Source: Coriobacteriaceae bacterium (GTDB lineage Bacteria > Actinomycetota > Coriobacteriia > Coriobacteriales > UMGS124). From it: a stretch of DNA of 15,609 nt. Each line of letters begins with the position of its first letter. Positions within the stretch are counted from its first letter, which is position 1. A program made the translations under genes and the position numbers. Of this stretch, positions 1 to 8,422 are shown one piece after another. Below the pieces are notes generated by a model. It was given only the letters and a program-made list of their open reading frames with translations. It was not told the origin of the DNA and ran no database searches. The stretch covers positions 1 to 15,609 of the forward strand of contig JAHZHK010000067.1 in the NCBI GenBank assembly GCA_019420325.1, in the 5' to 3' direction.

Positions 1-14
1 TCCCACGCGATTAA

Positions 15-33
15 GTTCGCGTCATATCGTCTA
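15..33 (+). promoter_or_regulatory. 19-bp element shared with the molybdoenzyme upstream region
   Basis: GTTCGCGTCATATCGTCTA here matches 18 of 19 bases of the reverse complement of 5750-5768, upstream of the molybdoenzyme gene. It lies about 260 bases before the chosen ATG of the first LuxR regulator (about 180 before the alternative TTG). The sharing is seen directly. A role as a binding site for a common regulator is inference. It could also be a fragment of a dispersed repeat. Confidence 0.35.
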
Positions 34-290
34 GAAAGGGCGTTCGGCCTTCGGTGAGCGCGAGGTTCTGTTGCTGAATGTATGGGCAATCACAACGGCC
101 ACGGGCCGTATCGCTCGCTGGACTGCTATGTCGGGGCGATAAGGCGGCGTCGGCCCTGTACGGGGTTGCCGGCTGGCCTGTCTTTCGCTGAGGGTGTCGG
201 GGGAGGTTCAGGATTTTGAGCAACTTTGGCGTATTATTGAGACCAAGAGATGCCTGTCATACTATCGGCGCCGCAGACGGAGGGTTTTGC

Positions 291-1901
291 ATGCTTGCCT
301 ATCTCAAGGGCCTTTTTGCCCCGTCCGGGCGCGCGGCGCTGCTTGGCCTGGGATTTCTCCAATCGTGGATGTACGTGGTGAGCCAGCGCCTGATTTTTGA
401 TTCGGTAGACTTCCAGCTGGCGTTCCATCTAGGTATGGCTGCAGCCTTGTTTGTTGTGGCCTTCATCGGGCATCGCTCAGCATGCGTGGGACTTGTTTTT
501 CCGGATTATCGAGCCGGATGCGTATGCGATGTGATGGCCGCAGTCGGCATGGCCCTGCTGCCGTTTGTTGCAATCGTTTCGCTCATCTTCGCGCCTATGG
601 TGCCGTCTTTGGGCGCGCTCCTTGAGCCGGTGGTGTTCGGTATACTCGCTGGGTCAAGTTTGGGCTGGTGCTTTGCGCGTTGGTTTGCGCTTTATTGCCT
701 TTTGCCTGCGCGTGATGGTATGTGCTACCTGCTCGCGGCATTTGCCCTTGGTGCGCTTGGCTGCCTGGCGTTCTGCCTCATGGGCGTCCTTTTCCCAGTG
801 GCGCCCCTTGTTTGTGCGTTGCTTTTGCCGGCCGGCTCTGCCGTGGCCTTGCACCGGGCACATGCTGTGATCGAAGGCGATTCCGACTCGGATTTGGCTG
901 ACGATGAAATAGACGGAGGAAGTGTGACGACGGGCCAAAGGCGTCTTAGCCGTCTTTCCACGGAGATTCTGCCTGCGGCAGATGGAGCCCGCCAGTTGCG
1001 TCCCGCGCGTCGCAAGACGGCCCCACTCATTGTCCAAGTCGTCATTTATGCTCTTGTTTTTGGGAATGGGATTGTTTTCGGCGTCTTGCAGGGGGACGGT
1101 TTGCCGTCTACCGGTCTGTTTGCAGCGAATATTCTGAATTACGCCCTGCGCGCGATACTCCCCGCGCTACTCATGCTCTGGCTCGCCGCCCAGTCTGCTG
1201 ACGGGACGACAAGCCTGCGGGCCTCGCTCAATGCTGTTTTGCTTGCGCTCGCGTTCGCGCTGCTCTCCCTTTGGTTCATCGGGGGGTTTGAGGGCATCGT
1301 TGCCTACGCAGCCGTCGCCGCAGCCCGCAATCTTGTACTCGTCTTGCTCTATGCCGCTCTCGTCAAACTGGCACATGTGAGCCGCGTCGACCCATACGTC
1401 GTGTTCGGGTTGGGCCGAGCCACCTACGAGGTGTCGCTTTCTTTAGGCGTTGTCATCTATGGGGCAATTGGCCCTGGGGCTTCGCTTGCGGGGCGCGATC
1501 TCATTTACGTGACAGCCCTGTGCGTATTCATCTTCCTCATTGGGTGTTTCTTTGCCACAGCGCAGGGACTGGACGAGGCAGACATTGCGGCTGTTGAAGA
1601 CTTGGCAGACGGGAATGGGCCGCAAGGGCAAGTTGCTCCCGCCGACCCGCGCGCTTGGCTGCGGTCTGCTTATGGTTTGAGCGAGCGAGAATACCAAATT
1701 GTGTGCCTGTTTTGTCAGGGGCGTAGCAAGCGGGCCATTGCTCAAGTTGTCGGGCTGTCCGAGAACACCGTGCGCTGGTATCTGCAACAGGCCTACGCCC
1801 GCATGGGCGTACACAGTCGCGATGAGCTTCTTGTTCTGGTGGACGGCGCAGACAGAGGGGACGGCTCCCGGGCCTCCATTTGCACTACCTCGTGGCGTTG
1901 A
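291..1901 (+). CDS. Membrane-bound LuxR-family transcriptional regulator
   Basis: 536 residues. The N-terminal ~430 residues are very hydrophobic, with about twelve membrane segments in two groups of six. They are separated by an acidic, Arg-containing cytoplasmic loop (roughly residues 205-265, with a D/E-rich run followed by RR and RRK). After a short linker comes a LuxR-type HTH at about residues 463-530, beginning LSEREYQIV and containing GLSENTVRWYL and the typical GVHSRDEL ending. The layout matches the membrane-LuxR regulators common in Eggerthellaceae, where they usually control neighbouring reductases; the ligand is unknown. I chose ATG 291 because GGAGGG lies six bases upstream. A TTG at 216, also behind a good GGGAGG, would add 25 residues of non-membrane sequence and is a real alternative. 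The frame is intact, unlike the other complete regulators in the window. It converges on the flavoprotein at 2732-4407, its likely functional partner by position only. Confidence 0.9.
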   Translation: MLAYLKGLFAPSGRAALLGLGFLQSWMYVVSQRLIFDSVDFQLAFHLGMAAALFVVAFIGHRSACVGLVFPDYRAGCVCDVMAAVGMALLPFVAIVSLIFAPMVPSLGALLEPVVFGILAGSSLGWCFARWFALYCLLPARDGMCYLLAAFALGALGCLAFCLMGVLFPVAPLVCALLLPAGSAVALHRAHAVIEGDSDSDLADDEIDGGSVTTGQRRLSRLSTEILPAADGARQLRPARRKTAPLIVQVVIYALVFGNGIVFGVLQGDGLPSTGLFAANILNYALRAILPALLMLWLAAQSADGTTSLRASLNAVLLALAFALLSLWFIGGFEGIVAYAAVAAARNLVLVLLYAALVKLAHVSRVDPYVVFGLGRATYEVSLSLGVVIYGAIGPGASLAGRDLIYVTALCVFIFLIGCFFATAQGLDEADIAAVEDLADGNGPQGQVAPADPRAWLRSAYGLSEREYQIVCLFCQGRSKRAIAQVVGLSENTVRWYLQQAYARMGVHSRDELLVLVDGADRGDGSRASICTTSWR

Positions 1902-2152
1902 TTGCGCGGGGTGCGAGCAAGCGTCCTGATGGACTTTGAGGGAAATGCGCTGCCATATCACTGGCCTATCTGAGGGTTGCTTTAAAGGTTTTAGGTTCGG
2001 CCTTGCGTTCAACGATGCAGCCTTTCGGAGCGTGTCATCCGACATATGGGCGATGCTCATCAACTTGGGAACCGAAGCTGTGAGAATGCAGGAGTATTCG
2101 GAGGCTTCCATTTGGGGTTTTCAAGCGTCACGAGGAGAGGGGTGGCGAGAAG

Positions 2153-2275
2153 TTGGTGGAGGTGCCTATCGCGGTGTTTCTAGGTGGCGAGCGCGACGCG
2201 GTTGTCGCCTTTTCTGCTGCGCTGCTTGCGAACCGCAGCAGAAACGTCAAGGCGGAAAACGCAACCGAGTTGTAG
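2153..2275 (+). other. Possible short reading frame or gene remnant
   Basis: From the TTG at 2153 (frame open from 2084) about 40 residues read VEVPIAVFLGGERDAVVAFS and then an Ala/Leu-rich helix ending in KAENATEL and TAG. The composition is more protein-like than in the other frames here. However, there is no ATG, the ribosome-binding site is weak, and I recognise no family. It coincides with the nested inverted repeat at 2199-2267, so its codon pattern may be a by-product of that structure. It could be the 3' end of a lost gene. Confidence 0.15.
2199..2267. repeat. Nested inverted repeat (cruciform-like)
   Basis: Three nested pairs share one centre: CGGTTG 2199-2204 with CAACCG 2262-2267; CGCCTT 2206-2211 with AAGGCG 2249-2254; and the perfect 11-bp TTTCTGCTGCG 2211-2221 with CGCAGCAGAAA 2234-2244 around a 12-base loop. 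The right arm has extra unpaired bases between blocks. Function is unknown; it is not followed by T residues. Confidence 0.6.
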
Positions 2276-2443
2276 GCTGACATTAAAGGGCTGGCAAATG
2301 CGCCTTAGGGTTGCGAGCGGGTAGTGCATGCCGTTGGCGTTACTCGAGGCAGGCGCCGAGGGCGGTGTGCGTGCAATTTCGACGTCGCGCTCACTGGGGG
2401 GCTCGAGAAGGCCGGGATGCTCGAGGGTGGGTTTGCCGATTTC

Positions 2444-2603
2444 CTCAATATCGTGTACTCAAGGCTAAGAGTATTGAGAAAGTCGCCAGTCTTGCCAGGT
2501 TGCCTGCGAGTTCCTTGCTCGGGATGACACCCGACGCGCAAAGGCTTATTGCGCGTCGGGTGTTGACGAGGTTTTCGGCAGAATATCGCCGAAGGTATAC
2601 CTT
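2444..2603. repeat. Cluster of stem-loops and a palindrome
   Basis: Four structured units lie in 160 bases. First, GAGTATTGAG (2469-2478) pairs with CTCAA (2444-2448) plus TACTC (2456-2460) across a bulge. Second, a perfect 15-bp stem ACACCCGACGCGCAA (2527-2541) pairs with TTGCGCGTCGGGTGT (2549-2563) around a 7-base loop. Third, TTCGGC (2574-2579) pairs with GCCGAA (2588-2593). Fourth, AAGGTATACCTT (2592-2603) is a 12-bp palindrome. The location between convergent genes suits transcription termination or a dispersed repeat element. A structured RNA cannot be excluded. Confidence 0.65.
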
Positions 2604-2731
2604 TGAGGTTGTTTTTGAGTGATGGGTGCGCCGCGCGCAATCTCATGCCGAGGGCTGGCGGGCTGCCTCGCATTTATGCCGCAGATGGTGAAGCCTGCCG
2701 ACCGAAATGCTCATCGGTGGGGAGGGCGAGC

Positions 2732-4407
2732 CTACGCGTCCCAATCCTCCAACATACCGGCGTGGAGCATAGCCACGCGACCAGTCGTGATAGCCTCGGC
2801 GATGTTGCCCAGGTTGTAGTTGCCGCCGTTGAGCGAGCCCATCTCTCCCACGGTGTACAGCCTTCCGATAATTTCACCATTCACATCGACGGTCTGTGCG
2901 CTCTCGTTGCGCTTGGGGCCACCTTGCGTGTTGATCATGCCCATACCCATCTCGATGGCGTAGTAGGGGCCGTCCCCAAATGCCGTCATGGTCTCCGGCT
3001 TGCGACCGAACGCCGCGTCCTCGCCCTTTTCGCATGCGTCGTTCCATGTCGCAACGGTTGCGGTCAGCCCCTCGGCATCGATGCCGTTGTACACCAGGCC
3101 CGAAGGCGCCGTTCCCGTCATGGCCGCCGCCAGCTCCTCGAGGGTGTCTGCCTTCACGATCCAGCCCTGTTCGAGTGCCCACTCGTTAGTCCACTCCTGG
3201 CCGAGGAGCAGCTGACAGCCGGCATAGGTGGTTTGGGGCGAAATCTTGGTAGACTGAATGTAGAGCGGTGCCGCATCGAAGGTAGATTGGTCAAAGACCA
3301 TCCAGTACGGCATGTTGGCGAACTCGTATGTGGCGACCTCCATGTCGAAGTAGGCCGTACGCTTGCGGGTATAGAGTGGCGCGTGCGAGGTGCCCTGCGC
3401 CTCGTTGACGAAGCGCGCGCCCTTGTGGTTGACGAAGAGCCACGACGCCGCGTCGGGGAAGTTGCCGCTTGCCTGCATCGTGATGGCGCAGCCGACCTGC
3501 TCGGAAGGAAGGCGGTAGCAGGGGGAGCCCAGCTCGGAGCACACCATATGCCACATCTGGGCGCCCACGGATGCGGCCATCTTGATGCCGTCACCAGTGT
3601 TGAGCGGCGTGCCCCAAGGGAACAGATGAATGCCCCAGCCCGTGTACCACTGCTGCATGAGTGCGTCGCCCTCAAAACCACCGCAGGCTAGAATGACACC
3701 CTTCCTTGCTTTGATGGCAATCTCAGTCCCGTCCTTTTCGGCGATGACGCCTGCAATTTCGCCCGTCTTGGGATTACGCACGAGGCGCTTGCCGGGCGTC
3801 GAGAAACGGACGTCTATGCCGAGCCCTCGGGCAACCTCGTCAAGGTTGGCGAAAAGCTCTCGACCGCCTCCGTCGCCGCGTGCGGAGATGGCATTTTGCC
3901 CGACGGCGCGGCTTGGATCGTTGTAATCGCGCTCGAACCAGGTAAGCTCAAGCCCCTCGATGCTATCGAGCCACTCGCCGGCCTCCATTTCCTGCTCGAC
4001 AATGGCAGGGTAAAGGACTTCGCCCTCCTCGGGTGTGACAGATCCCTGGTTAAAGTGCTTGAGCTTCTCGATCATTTCGCCAGGGTCGTTGGGTTTCATG
4101 CTGCTTTGGACGGCGCCGGTTGCGCAGCCCAGGTTGCCGCCCGTGGCCGAGGTGTCCTTTTCAAGCACAAGGACCTGGTAACCTTCTTGCAAGCCTGTGA
4201 TAGCAGCGGCAACGCCCGAAGCGCCATAGCCGACCACGACGACGTCAGTTTCGTCATCCCAGGTATCTGGCAGAACGTGTCTATGGCGGCATGCGCGTCT
4301 CGGGGCTCGGTGGCTAGCGTGGTAGCGGCCGCAACGGCCGCGGCCGCGCCTCCGGCAACGAAGTTTCTGCGAGATAGCTGCTTGCTTGCAATGTGCGTGT
4401 TGCTCAT
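2732..4407 (-). pseudogene. Tat-exported FAD-dependent reductase (fumarate reductase flavoprotein-like), frameshifted
   Basis: The start at 4407 follows TTGGAG and gives MSNTHIASKQLSRRNFVAGG, a twin-arginine signal with an Ala-rich core. After about residue 45 (DTF) the correct continuation LPDTWDDETDVVVVGYGASG lies in another frame. Restoring one base at 4269-4275 (TTCTGCC to TTCCTGCC on the coding strand) joins them into about 558 residues. The body is a full FAD_binding_2 protein: GYGASG near 60-65, ribose-binding Glu in VLVLEKD, ATGGNLG, ACGGFEG, NTGDGIKMA, and C-terminal GEMGSLNGGNYNLGN. Compared with Shewanella fumarate reductase, the HTMGG His and the GANRLGG Arg are replaced (INTQGG, GGNYNLGN), so fumarate is an unlikely substrate. 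No cytochrome or FMN-binding domain is present. As written, translation would stop after 103 residues. An undamaged gene with one base-calling error is possible. Confidence 0.85.
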
Positions 4408-4907
4408 AGCGTCTCCAATCTGGGCGGGCCTGACCTGACACGCCGGCGATTGGCTCGGCGCGGTTTTCAAGATGCCTCGAAAGGGAGCGCAATGAACCTG
4501 ACGTTACGTGTGGACTTGCATGCAACCATACCGACGCAATCCCATACGAAACGGGTGGAATGGCTGGTAAAAGAGGGTATCGCGGACTTTGTCTTCCCTG
4601 GCAATGTTCGTTGGCGCGTTGTTTCTCTTATGTGCCGTCTCAAAGCCGCGCCCTGCATCTCCTACGGGGCGCCCTACGGGTTGCAGCGCCGACTCGTTCT
4701 GCCGTTCGGCAGCAATTGGGGCATGATACCGTCTGGTCCTCCGGCAGAGCATCGCACCCGTCATTGGTGCATGCACGTTGTGAGTCGGGGCAGCGCAGGA
4801 TTTCAGCGCATCGCGTGGCTCGGCTCTCTTTGCCGTCTCGGCCAGGATGGCGTCGACGCCATCATCTTGGTCTTGTGTTGGTGCTGTTCTTGCAAGTGCC
4901 ATTTGGG
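4408..4907. other. 500 bases with no convincing gene
   Basis: This lies between the flavoprotein start and the left end of the IS1595-type element. Open frames exist on both strands (for instance 4492-5046 on plus and 4504-4902 on minus), but none has a family motif, and they run into the IS inverted repeat. The first 100 bases next to 4407 should hold the flavoprotein promoter; I see no clear -35/-10 pair. It may be the remains of a gene disrupted by the IS insertion. Confidence 0.5.
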
Positions 4908-4959
4908 AAATCTACCAGTAGACCAAACGGGTGACGAGACTATCCCCTTGACCTGCGGT

Positions 4960-4997
4960 AGGTCGCGTCCGTCATCATCAGATGGCGGACGCGACCT
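4960..4997. terminator. 12-bp perfect hairpin at the 3' end of the IS
   Basis: AGGTCGCGTCCG and CGGACGCGACCT are exact complements around a 14-base loop, placed just beyond the transposase reading frame. No T run follows on either strand, so this is terminator-like only. It could instead limit read-through into or out of the element. Confidence 0.35.
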
Positions 4998-5690
4998 CTC
5001 CAGCTTCGGCCACCTCTCGTCGTCGCGCTTGACGCGGAACAGGTAGACGTACCAGTTCGGGTAGTCCTGGAGGTGCTCGGGGCGCATGCCGGGGAAGTGC
5101 CTCAGGTACCGCTTTGTTCAGGAGCAAAGGCCGTTCACCATCTCCATGCTCTTCAGGTATGCGGGGTTGCGGGAATCGGCCCCTCCTGGGCCTCCGGTCC
5201 GGGTCGTCCATGAGGGAGGCGTCCGTGACGTAGGTCTCGTCCACCCACACCCGGCCGGAGATCCTGATCGCCTCCTGCCTGCGGGTGACCGAGGCGAAGA
5301 CCCGGCGGCACCACTCGAAGGCGGTCCTGTGTGAGATGCCGCACAGCTCGGCGGCGTCCAGCTAGCAGTTCCAGCACATCATGGACACAAAGCGCACCCA
5401 TGTGGGGAAGTCGGCCTTCGACCGCTCGAACACCGTGCCGGTCAGCGAGCCGTACCTCGCACCGCACGCCCTGCAGAGCCACCTCTGCGACCCGGCTGCC
5501 GACCGACCGTTGCGGAACGGCCTCCCGCCGTCGCCGCAGCGCGGGCACCCCGGGGCGGGCCTGAACGCCTCGGCCGCCTCCTCGAAGGTGCCCCATCCGT
5601 GCGCGTCCCGGCAGGCCCTGGCCTTGACCGCGGCCGACAGAAGCGCGAAGTCTGCCGGCGCCGAGCGCGGTGACGCGCGCGGCGGAGGGA
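4990..5690 (-). pseudogene. IS1595-type (ISXO2-like) transposase remnant
   Basis: Read right to left on the minus strand, the remnant begins with an N-terminal zinc ribbon (CPRCG ... CRACGARYG, about 5560-5450). Then come SLTGTVFERSKADFPTWVRF, a WNC helix region, an HTH-like GISHRTAFEWCRRVFA, and WVDETYV carrying the first acidic catalytic residue. Three lesions inactivate it: an in-frame TAG at 5362-5364, a frame change near 5185 that skips most of the catalytic core, and a TGA at 5118-5120. The tail TKRYLRHFPGMRPEHLQ and NWYVYLFRVKRDDERWPKLE is recognisable as the family's C-terminus. It cannot make an active transposase. Confidence 0.8.
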
Positions 5691-5749
5691 AACTATCGCC
5701 CGTTTGGTCTGCTGGTAGATTTGTATAAAACGGCTCGGCAACAACAAGT

Positions 5750-5768
5750 TAGACGATATGACACGAAC
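5750..5768 (-). promoter_or_regulatory. 19-bp element shared with the upstream region of the first LuxR gene
   Basis: Reading the minus strand gives GTTCGTGTCATATCGTCTA, differing at one base from 15-33 on the plus strand. It lies 166-184 bases before the molybdoenzyme ATG. The inner GTTAGACGAT (5748-5757, plus) recurs at 14605-14614. It may be a regulator binding site. Confidence 0.35.
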
Positions 5769-5933
5769 AAAACTTTGGAGCCGCGCCTTTGAGGAATCAT
5801 CATTGCCACAGGGTCTCGTTGCACAATCCTGTGTGGTGACCGGCTCGCTCCTTTCGCTATGCTGCGCCCTGATTGAGCAGGGGCTGCTTCCAGTCTCGCT
5901 CGATTAGGACGGAAGATACGAGAAGGAGGAATC

Positions 5934-8408
5934 ATGGAAGGTGGGAAGTGCCAGGTTTTGTCGCGGGACGCGTCTGAAGCCATCGGCGGAGGACGTTTGA
6001 CGCGTAGGACGTTCATCAAGGGAGTCGGTTGGATTACCGTCTTATCGGCCGCCGCCTCTGGATTCGGCCAGGCCGGCTCCGGCCTGGCAGGCGCGAGTGA
6101 GGTGCAGCCTGCTTCCGTGCCGCCGGCCGAGGAAGCGGGCGATGGGAAGACGACTTACTCCTATGCCTGCTGCAGCTATAACTGCACGTCGCGTTGCCTG
6201 CTTAAGGGTCACGTGCGTGATGGCAAACTCGTCGCCGTCGAGCCGGGTGAGATGCCCGGGCGGCCCGACTACGCCAACGCCTGCCTGCGCTCCATGAGCT
6301 ACATCGAGCGCGTGCAGAACGAGAATCTGCGCGTCATGTACCCTATGAAGCGCGTGGGCGAACGCGGCGAGGGCGTCTTCGAGCGCATTAGCTGGAAGCA
6401 GGCGATGGACGAGATTGCTGAGCGCATGGAGGCCGCCAAGGCGAAGGATGGCTCCACGGCCTGCTCGTTCTACACGTTCACGGGCAATCAGAGCAAGCTC
6501 GCCATGCAGTCCACTACGCGCTTTGCCGGCTGCTACGGTGCCACCACCTGGGACATCGAGGGCATCATGGGCGACCACGGCGCGTCCATGGGCATGAAGA
6601 TGTGCTTCGGTGTCATCAGGGCCTCGCACGACACGCGCGACTACGAGCAGAACTCTAACATGCTCGTGCTGTGGGGCCGCAACCTCGCCGACACGCACAC
6701 CTCAGAGCTGCGCTACGTCATCAGAGCGCGCGAGCGCGGCTGCAAGATCGTTTACATTGACCCGCGCTTCAGCAGCACGGCTACCATCGCTGATCAATGG
6801 ATTCCCGTGAAGCCCGGCTCGGACTCTGCACTGGCCATGGGCATGATCAACTGGATCATCTCCCACGACCTGCACGATAAGGACTACCTAACGGCGCACA
6901 GTTGCGCTCCGCTGCTCGTGCGTGACGACGATGGCCAGTATCTGCGTGGCGAGAACGACTGCTACATGGTGTGGGATGTGGCCTCAGGCATGGCGGTGCC
7001 CGCCGACACGGAGGGCGTCGTGCCGCCCATCGAGGGTTCCTTCGAGGCGGACGGTGTTGCGGTCAAGCCGTCGTTCGCCCACCTGAAGGACCGTGCGGCC
7101 GAATACACCATCGAGGAGACGGCGCGCATCACTGGTCTTGACCCTGAGGTCATAGAGACATTCGCCCGCGAGTACGCCGAAGCAAAGCCTGCGGGCATCC
7201 GCATGGGCCAGGGCATGCAGCGCACGTACGACACGTTTCAGTCGTTCAGGGCCGTGGCGACGCTGGCGGCCGTGGCCGGTTACGTCGGCGTGCGCGGAGG
7301 TGGTGCGTCGCACATGGGCGGAACCAAGGCTAACCGCCCCGTTCCCGGCGAGACGGCGCCCGAGTTCAACTTCGACGAGTGGGCCGACACGGGCGAGAAC
7401 TCCGCCAACCTCGTGAAGTCCTCGCTTATCTACCAGTGCGCCACGGAGCACGACCCTGTCCCCATGGACTTCATCTGGTTCAGTGGCTCGAACTTCGTGA
7501 ACCAAAGCCCGGATTCCCATCGCATCACGGAAGAGGTCTTCCCGCAGATAGACACCATCGTCGTTGCCGACCCCTGGTGGACATGGACCGCGAAGTACGC
7601 AGACTACGTGCTCCCCGCCACTTCGCTGTGGGAGTACTGGGATCTCTACGACCGCTCGCCGTGGGTCTTCCTCGTTAAGCCGGCCATCGCGCCCCTCGGT
7701 GAGAGCAAGTCCGACTGCGAGATGATGACCATGCTTGCCGATCGCGTTGGCTTGGGTGATCTCTGGACGAAGACGCCCGAGGAGTGGGTGCGCAGCTGGC
7801 CGAACCCCGAGAGCTCCTCGTTTGCGGGCTTCGATTTCGACGAGGCAGTCGAGGGTGGCATGTGGGGCATGCCGACGGGCATCTATGACGAGCCGCTCAT
7901 TGCCTTCGAGGACCATGCGTACAAGACGGCCACAGGTCGCTTTGAGTTCTACACCGAGAGCATGGTGGACTACGACGAGGAAGTCCCTCGCTACACTCCG
8001 CCGCTCGAGGCATCCGACCCCGAGCTGAGCGCGAAGTACCCGCTCATGCATATCACGTACCACGACCGCATGAACGTGCACTCCCAGCACTGTGACTGCC
8101 CCTCCCTGGCATCTGTCCAGACTGAGCCGTGGTTACACATCAATCCCGCGGATGCCGCGCCGCGCGGCATCGAGCACGGTGACATGCTGCGCATCTGGAA
8201 TGACCGCGGCGAGGTCAAGATGCGTGCGTTCGTGACGGAGGGCATCGTGCCAGGCGTGACGGCGACCCAGGCCGGCTGGACGCCCGAGCACATAGCCGAG
8301 GGTAGCTTCCAGTACTTGAGCCACCTCACGCTCAGTCCGGCAGAAGAGCACTATTCGCAGACGAGTTCCGCCTTCAACGACATCATGGTTGAAGTCGAGA
8401 AGGCGTAA
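5934..8408 (+). CDS. Tat-exported molybdopterin oxidoreductase, DMSO reductase family catalytic subunit
   Basis: 824 residues. ATG 5934 sits six bases after a perfect AAGGAGG. A twin-arginine signal LTRRTFIKG (residues 22-30) is followed by a hydrophobic core, so the enzyme is exported folded. The N-terminal [4Fe-4S] motif is Cys80-x3-Cys84-x3-Cys88-x28-Cys117, the DmsA-like spacing. Bis-MGD binding domains follow. The segment GDHGASMG (213-220) lies where DmsA has its Mo-coordinating serine; Ser218 is a candidate ligand but the alignment is uncertain. The C-terminal ~110 residues (from LMHITYHDRMNVHSQH) form the molybdopterin dinucleotide-binding barrel. It reduces, or possibly oxidises, an unidentified substrate. 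The next gene starts 14 bases downstream and encodes its Fe-S partner. No anchor subunit or dedicated chaperone gene is seen. The frame is intact, in contrast to its decaying neighbours. Confidence 0.93.
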   Translation: MEGGKCQVLSRDASEAIGGGRLTRRTFIKGVGWITVLSAAASGFGQAGSGLAGASEVQPASVPPAEEAGDGKTTYSYACCSYNCTSRCLLKGHVRDGKLVAVEPGEMPGRPDYANACLRSMSYIERVQNENLRVMYPMKRVGERGEGVFERISWKQAMDEIAERMEAAKAKDGSTACSFYTFTGNQSKLAMQSTTRFAGCYGATTWDIEGIMGDHGASMGMKMCFGVIRASHDTRDYEQNSNMLVLWGRNLADTHTSELRYVIRARERGCKIVYIDPRFSSTATIADQWIPVKPGSDSALAMGMINWIISHDLHDKDYLTAHSCAPLLVRDDDGQYLRGENDCYMVWDVASGMAVPADTEGVVPPIEGSFEADGVAVKPSFAHLKDRAAEYTIEETARITGLDPEVIETFAREYAEAKPAGIRMGQGMQRTYDTFQSFRAVATLAAVAGYVGVRGGGASHMGGTKANRPVPGETAPEFNFDEWADTGENSANLVKSSLIYQCATEHDPVPMDFIWFSGSNFVNQSPDSHRITEEVFPQIDTIVVADPWWTWTAKYADYVLPATSLWEYWDLYDRSPWVFLVKPAIAPLGESKSDCEMMTMLADRVGLGDLWTKTPEEWVRSWPNPESSSFAGFDFDEAVEGGMWGMPTGIYDEPLIAFEDHAYKTATGRFEFYTESMVDYDEEVPRYTPPLEASDPELSAKYPLMHITYHDRMNVHSQHCDCPSLASVQTEPWLHINPADAAPRGIEHGDMLRIWNDRGEVKMRAFVTEGIVPGVTATQAGWTPEHIAEGSFQYLSHLTLSPAEEHYSQTSSAFNDIMVEVEKA

Positions 8409-8422
8409 GGGGGACGAGAACC

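Larger units (their letters stand above)
1902..2731. other. Gene-poor intergenic stretch with strong hairpins
   Basis: 830 bases between the convergent regulator and flavoprotein genes. No reading frame here has a family signature or a good ribosome-binding site. It contains a nested cruciform at 2199-2267, a run of stem-loops and a 12-bp palindrome at 2444-2603, and a short coding-like stretch ending at 2275. The minus strand next to the long hairpin reads CATCCCGAGCAAGGA, which resembles dispersed intergenic repeats of bacterial genomes more than coding sequence. No poly-T tract follows the hairpins on either strand, so they are not textbook intrinsic terminators. Confidence 0.6.
4908..5722 (-). 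mobile_element. Degenerate IS1595-family insertion sequence
   Basis: The 815-base element is bounded by 27-base terminal inverted repeats at 4908-4934 and 5696-5722. They agree at 25 of 27 positions and share AAATCTACCAG, AGACCAAACGGG and a final GA. It contains a minus-strand transposase remnant and, just inside the left repeat, a perfect 12-bp stem AGGTCGCGTCCG (4960-4971) with CGGACGCGACCT (4986-4997). I could not find matching 8-bp target duplications in the bases flanking the repeats, consistent with an old or rearranged insertion. It sits between the frameshifted flavoprotein and the molybdoenzyme operon. Confidence 0.75.

Noticed and set aside
1443..2111. Long minus-strand open frame (222 codons)
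   Set aside because: It overlaps the HTH-coding end of the first regulator in antisense, has no family motif, and is explained by high GC.
2603..3691. Long plus-strand open frame (362 codons)
   Set aside because: It is antisense to the conserved flavoprotein body; its composition is a shadow of that gene.
4504..4902. Minus-strand frame starting at the IS boundary
   Set aside because: No ribosome-binding site and no recognisable domain; the start lies against the IS inverted repeat.
4900..5730. Target-site duplication of the IS1595 element
   Set aside because: The eight bases outside the two inverted repeats (CATTTGGG and GTATAAAA) do not match.
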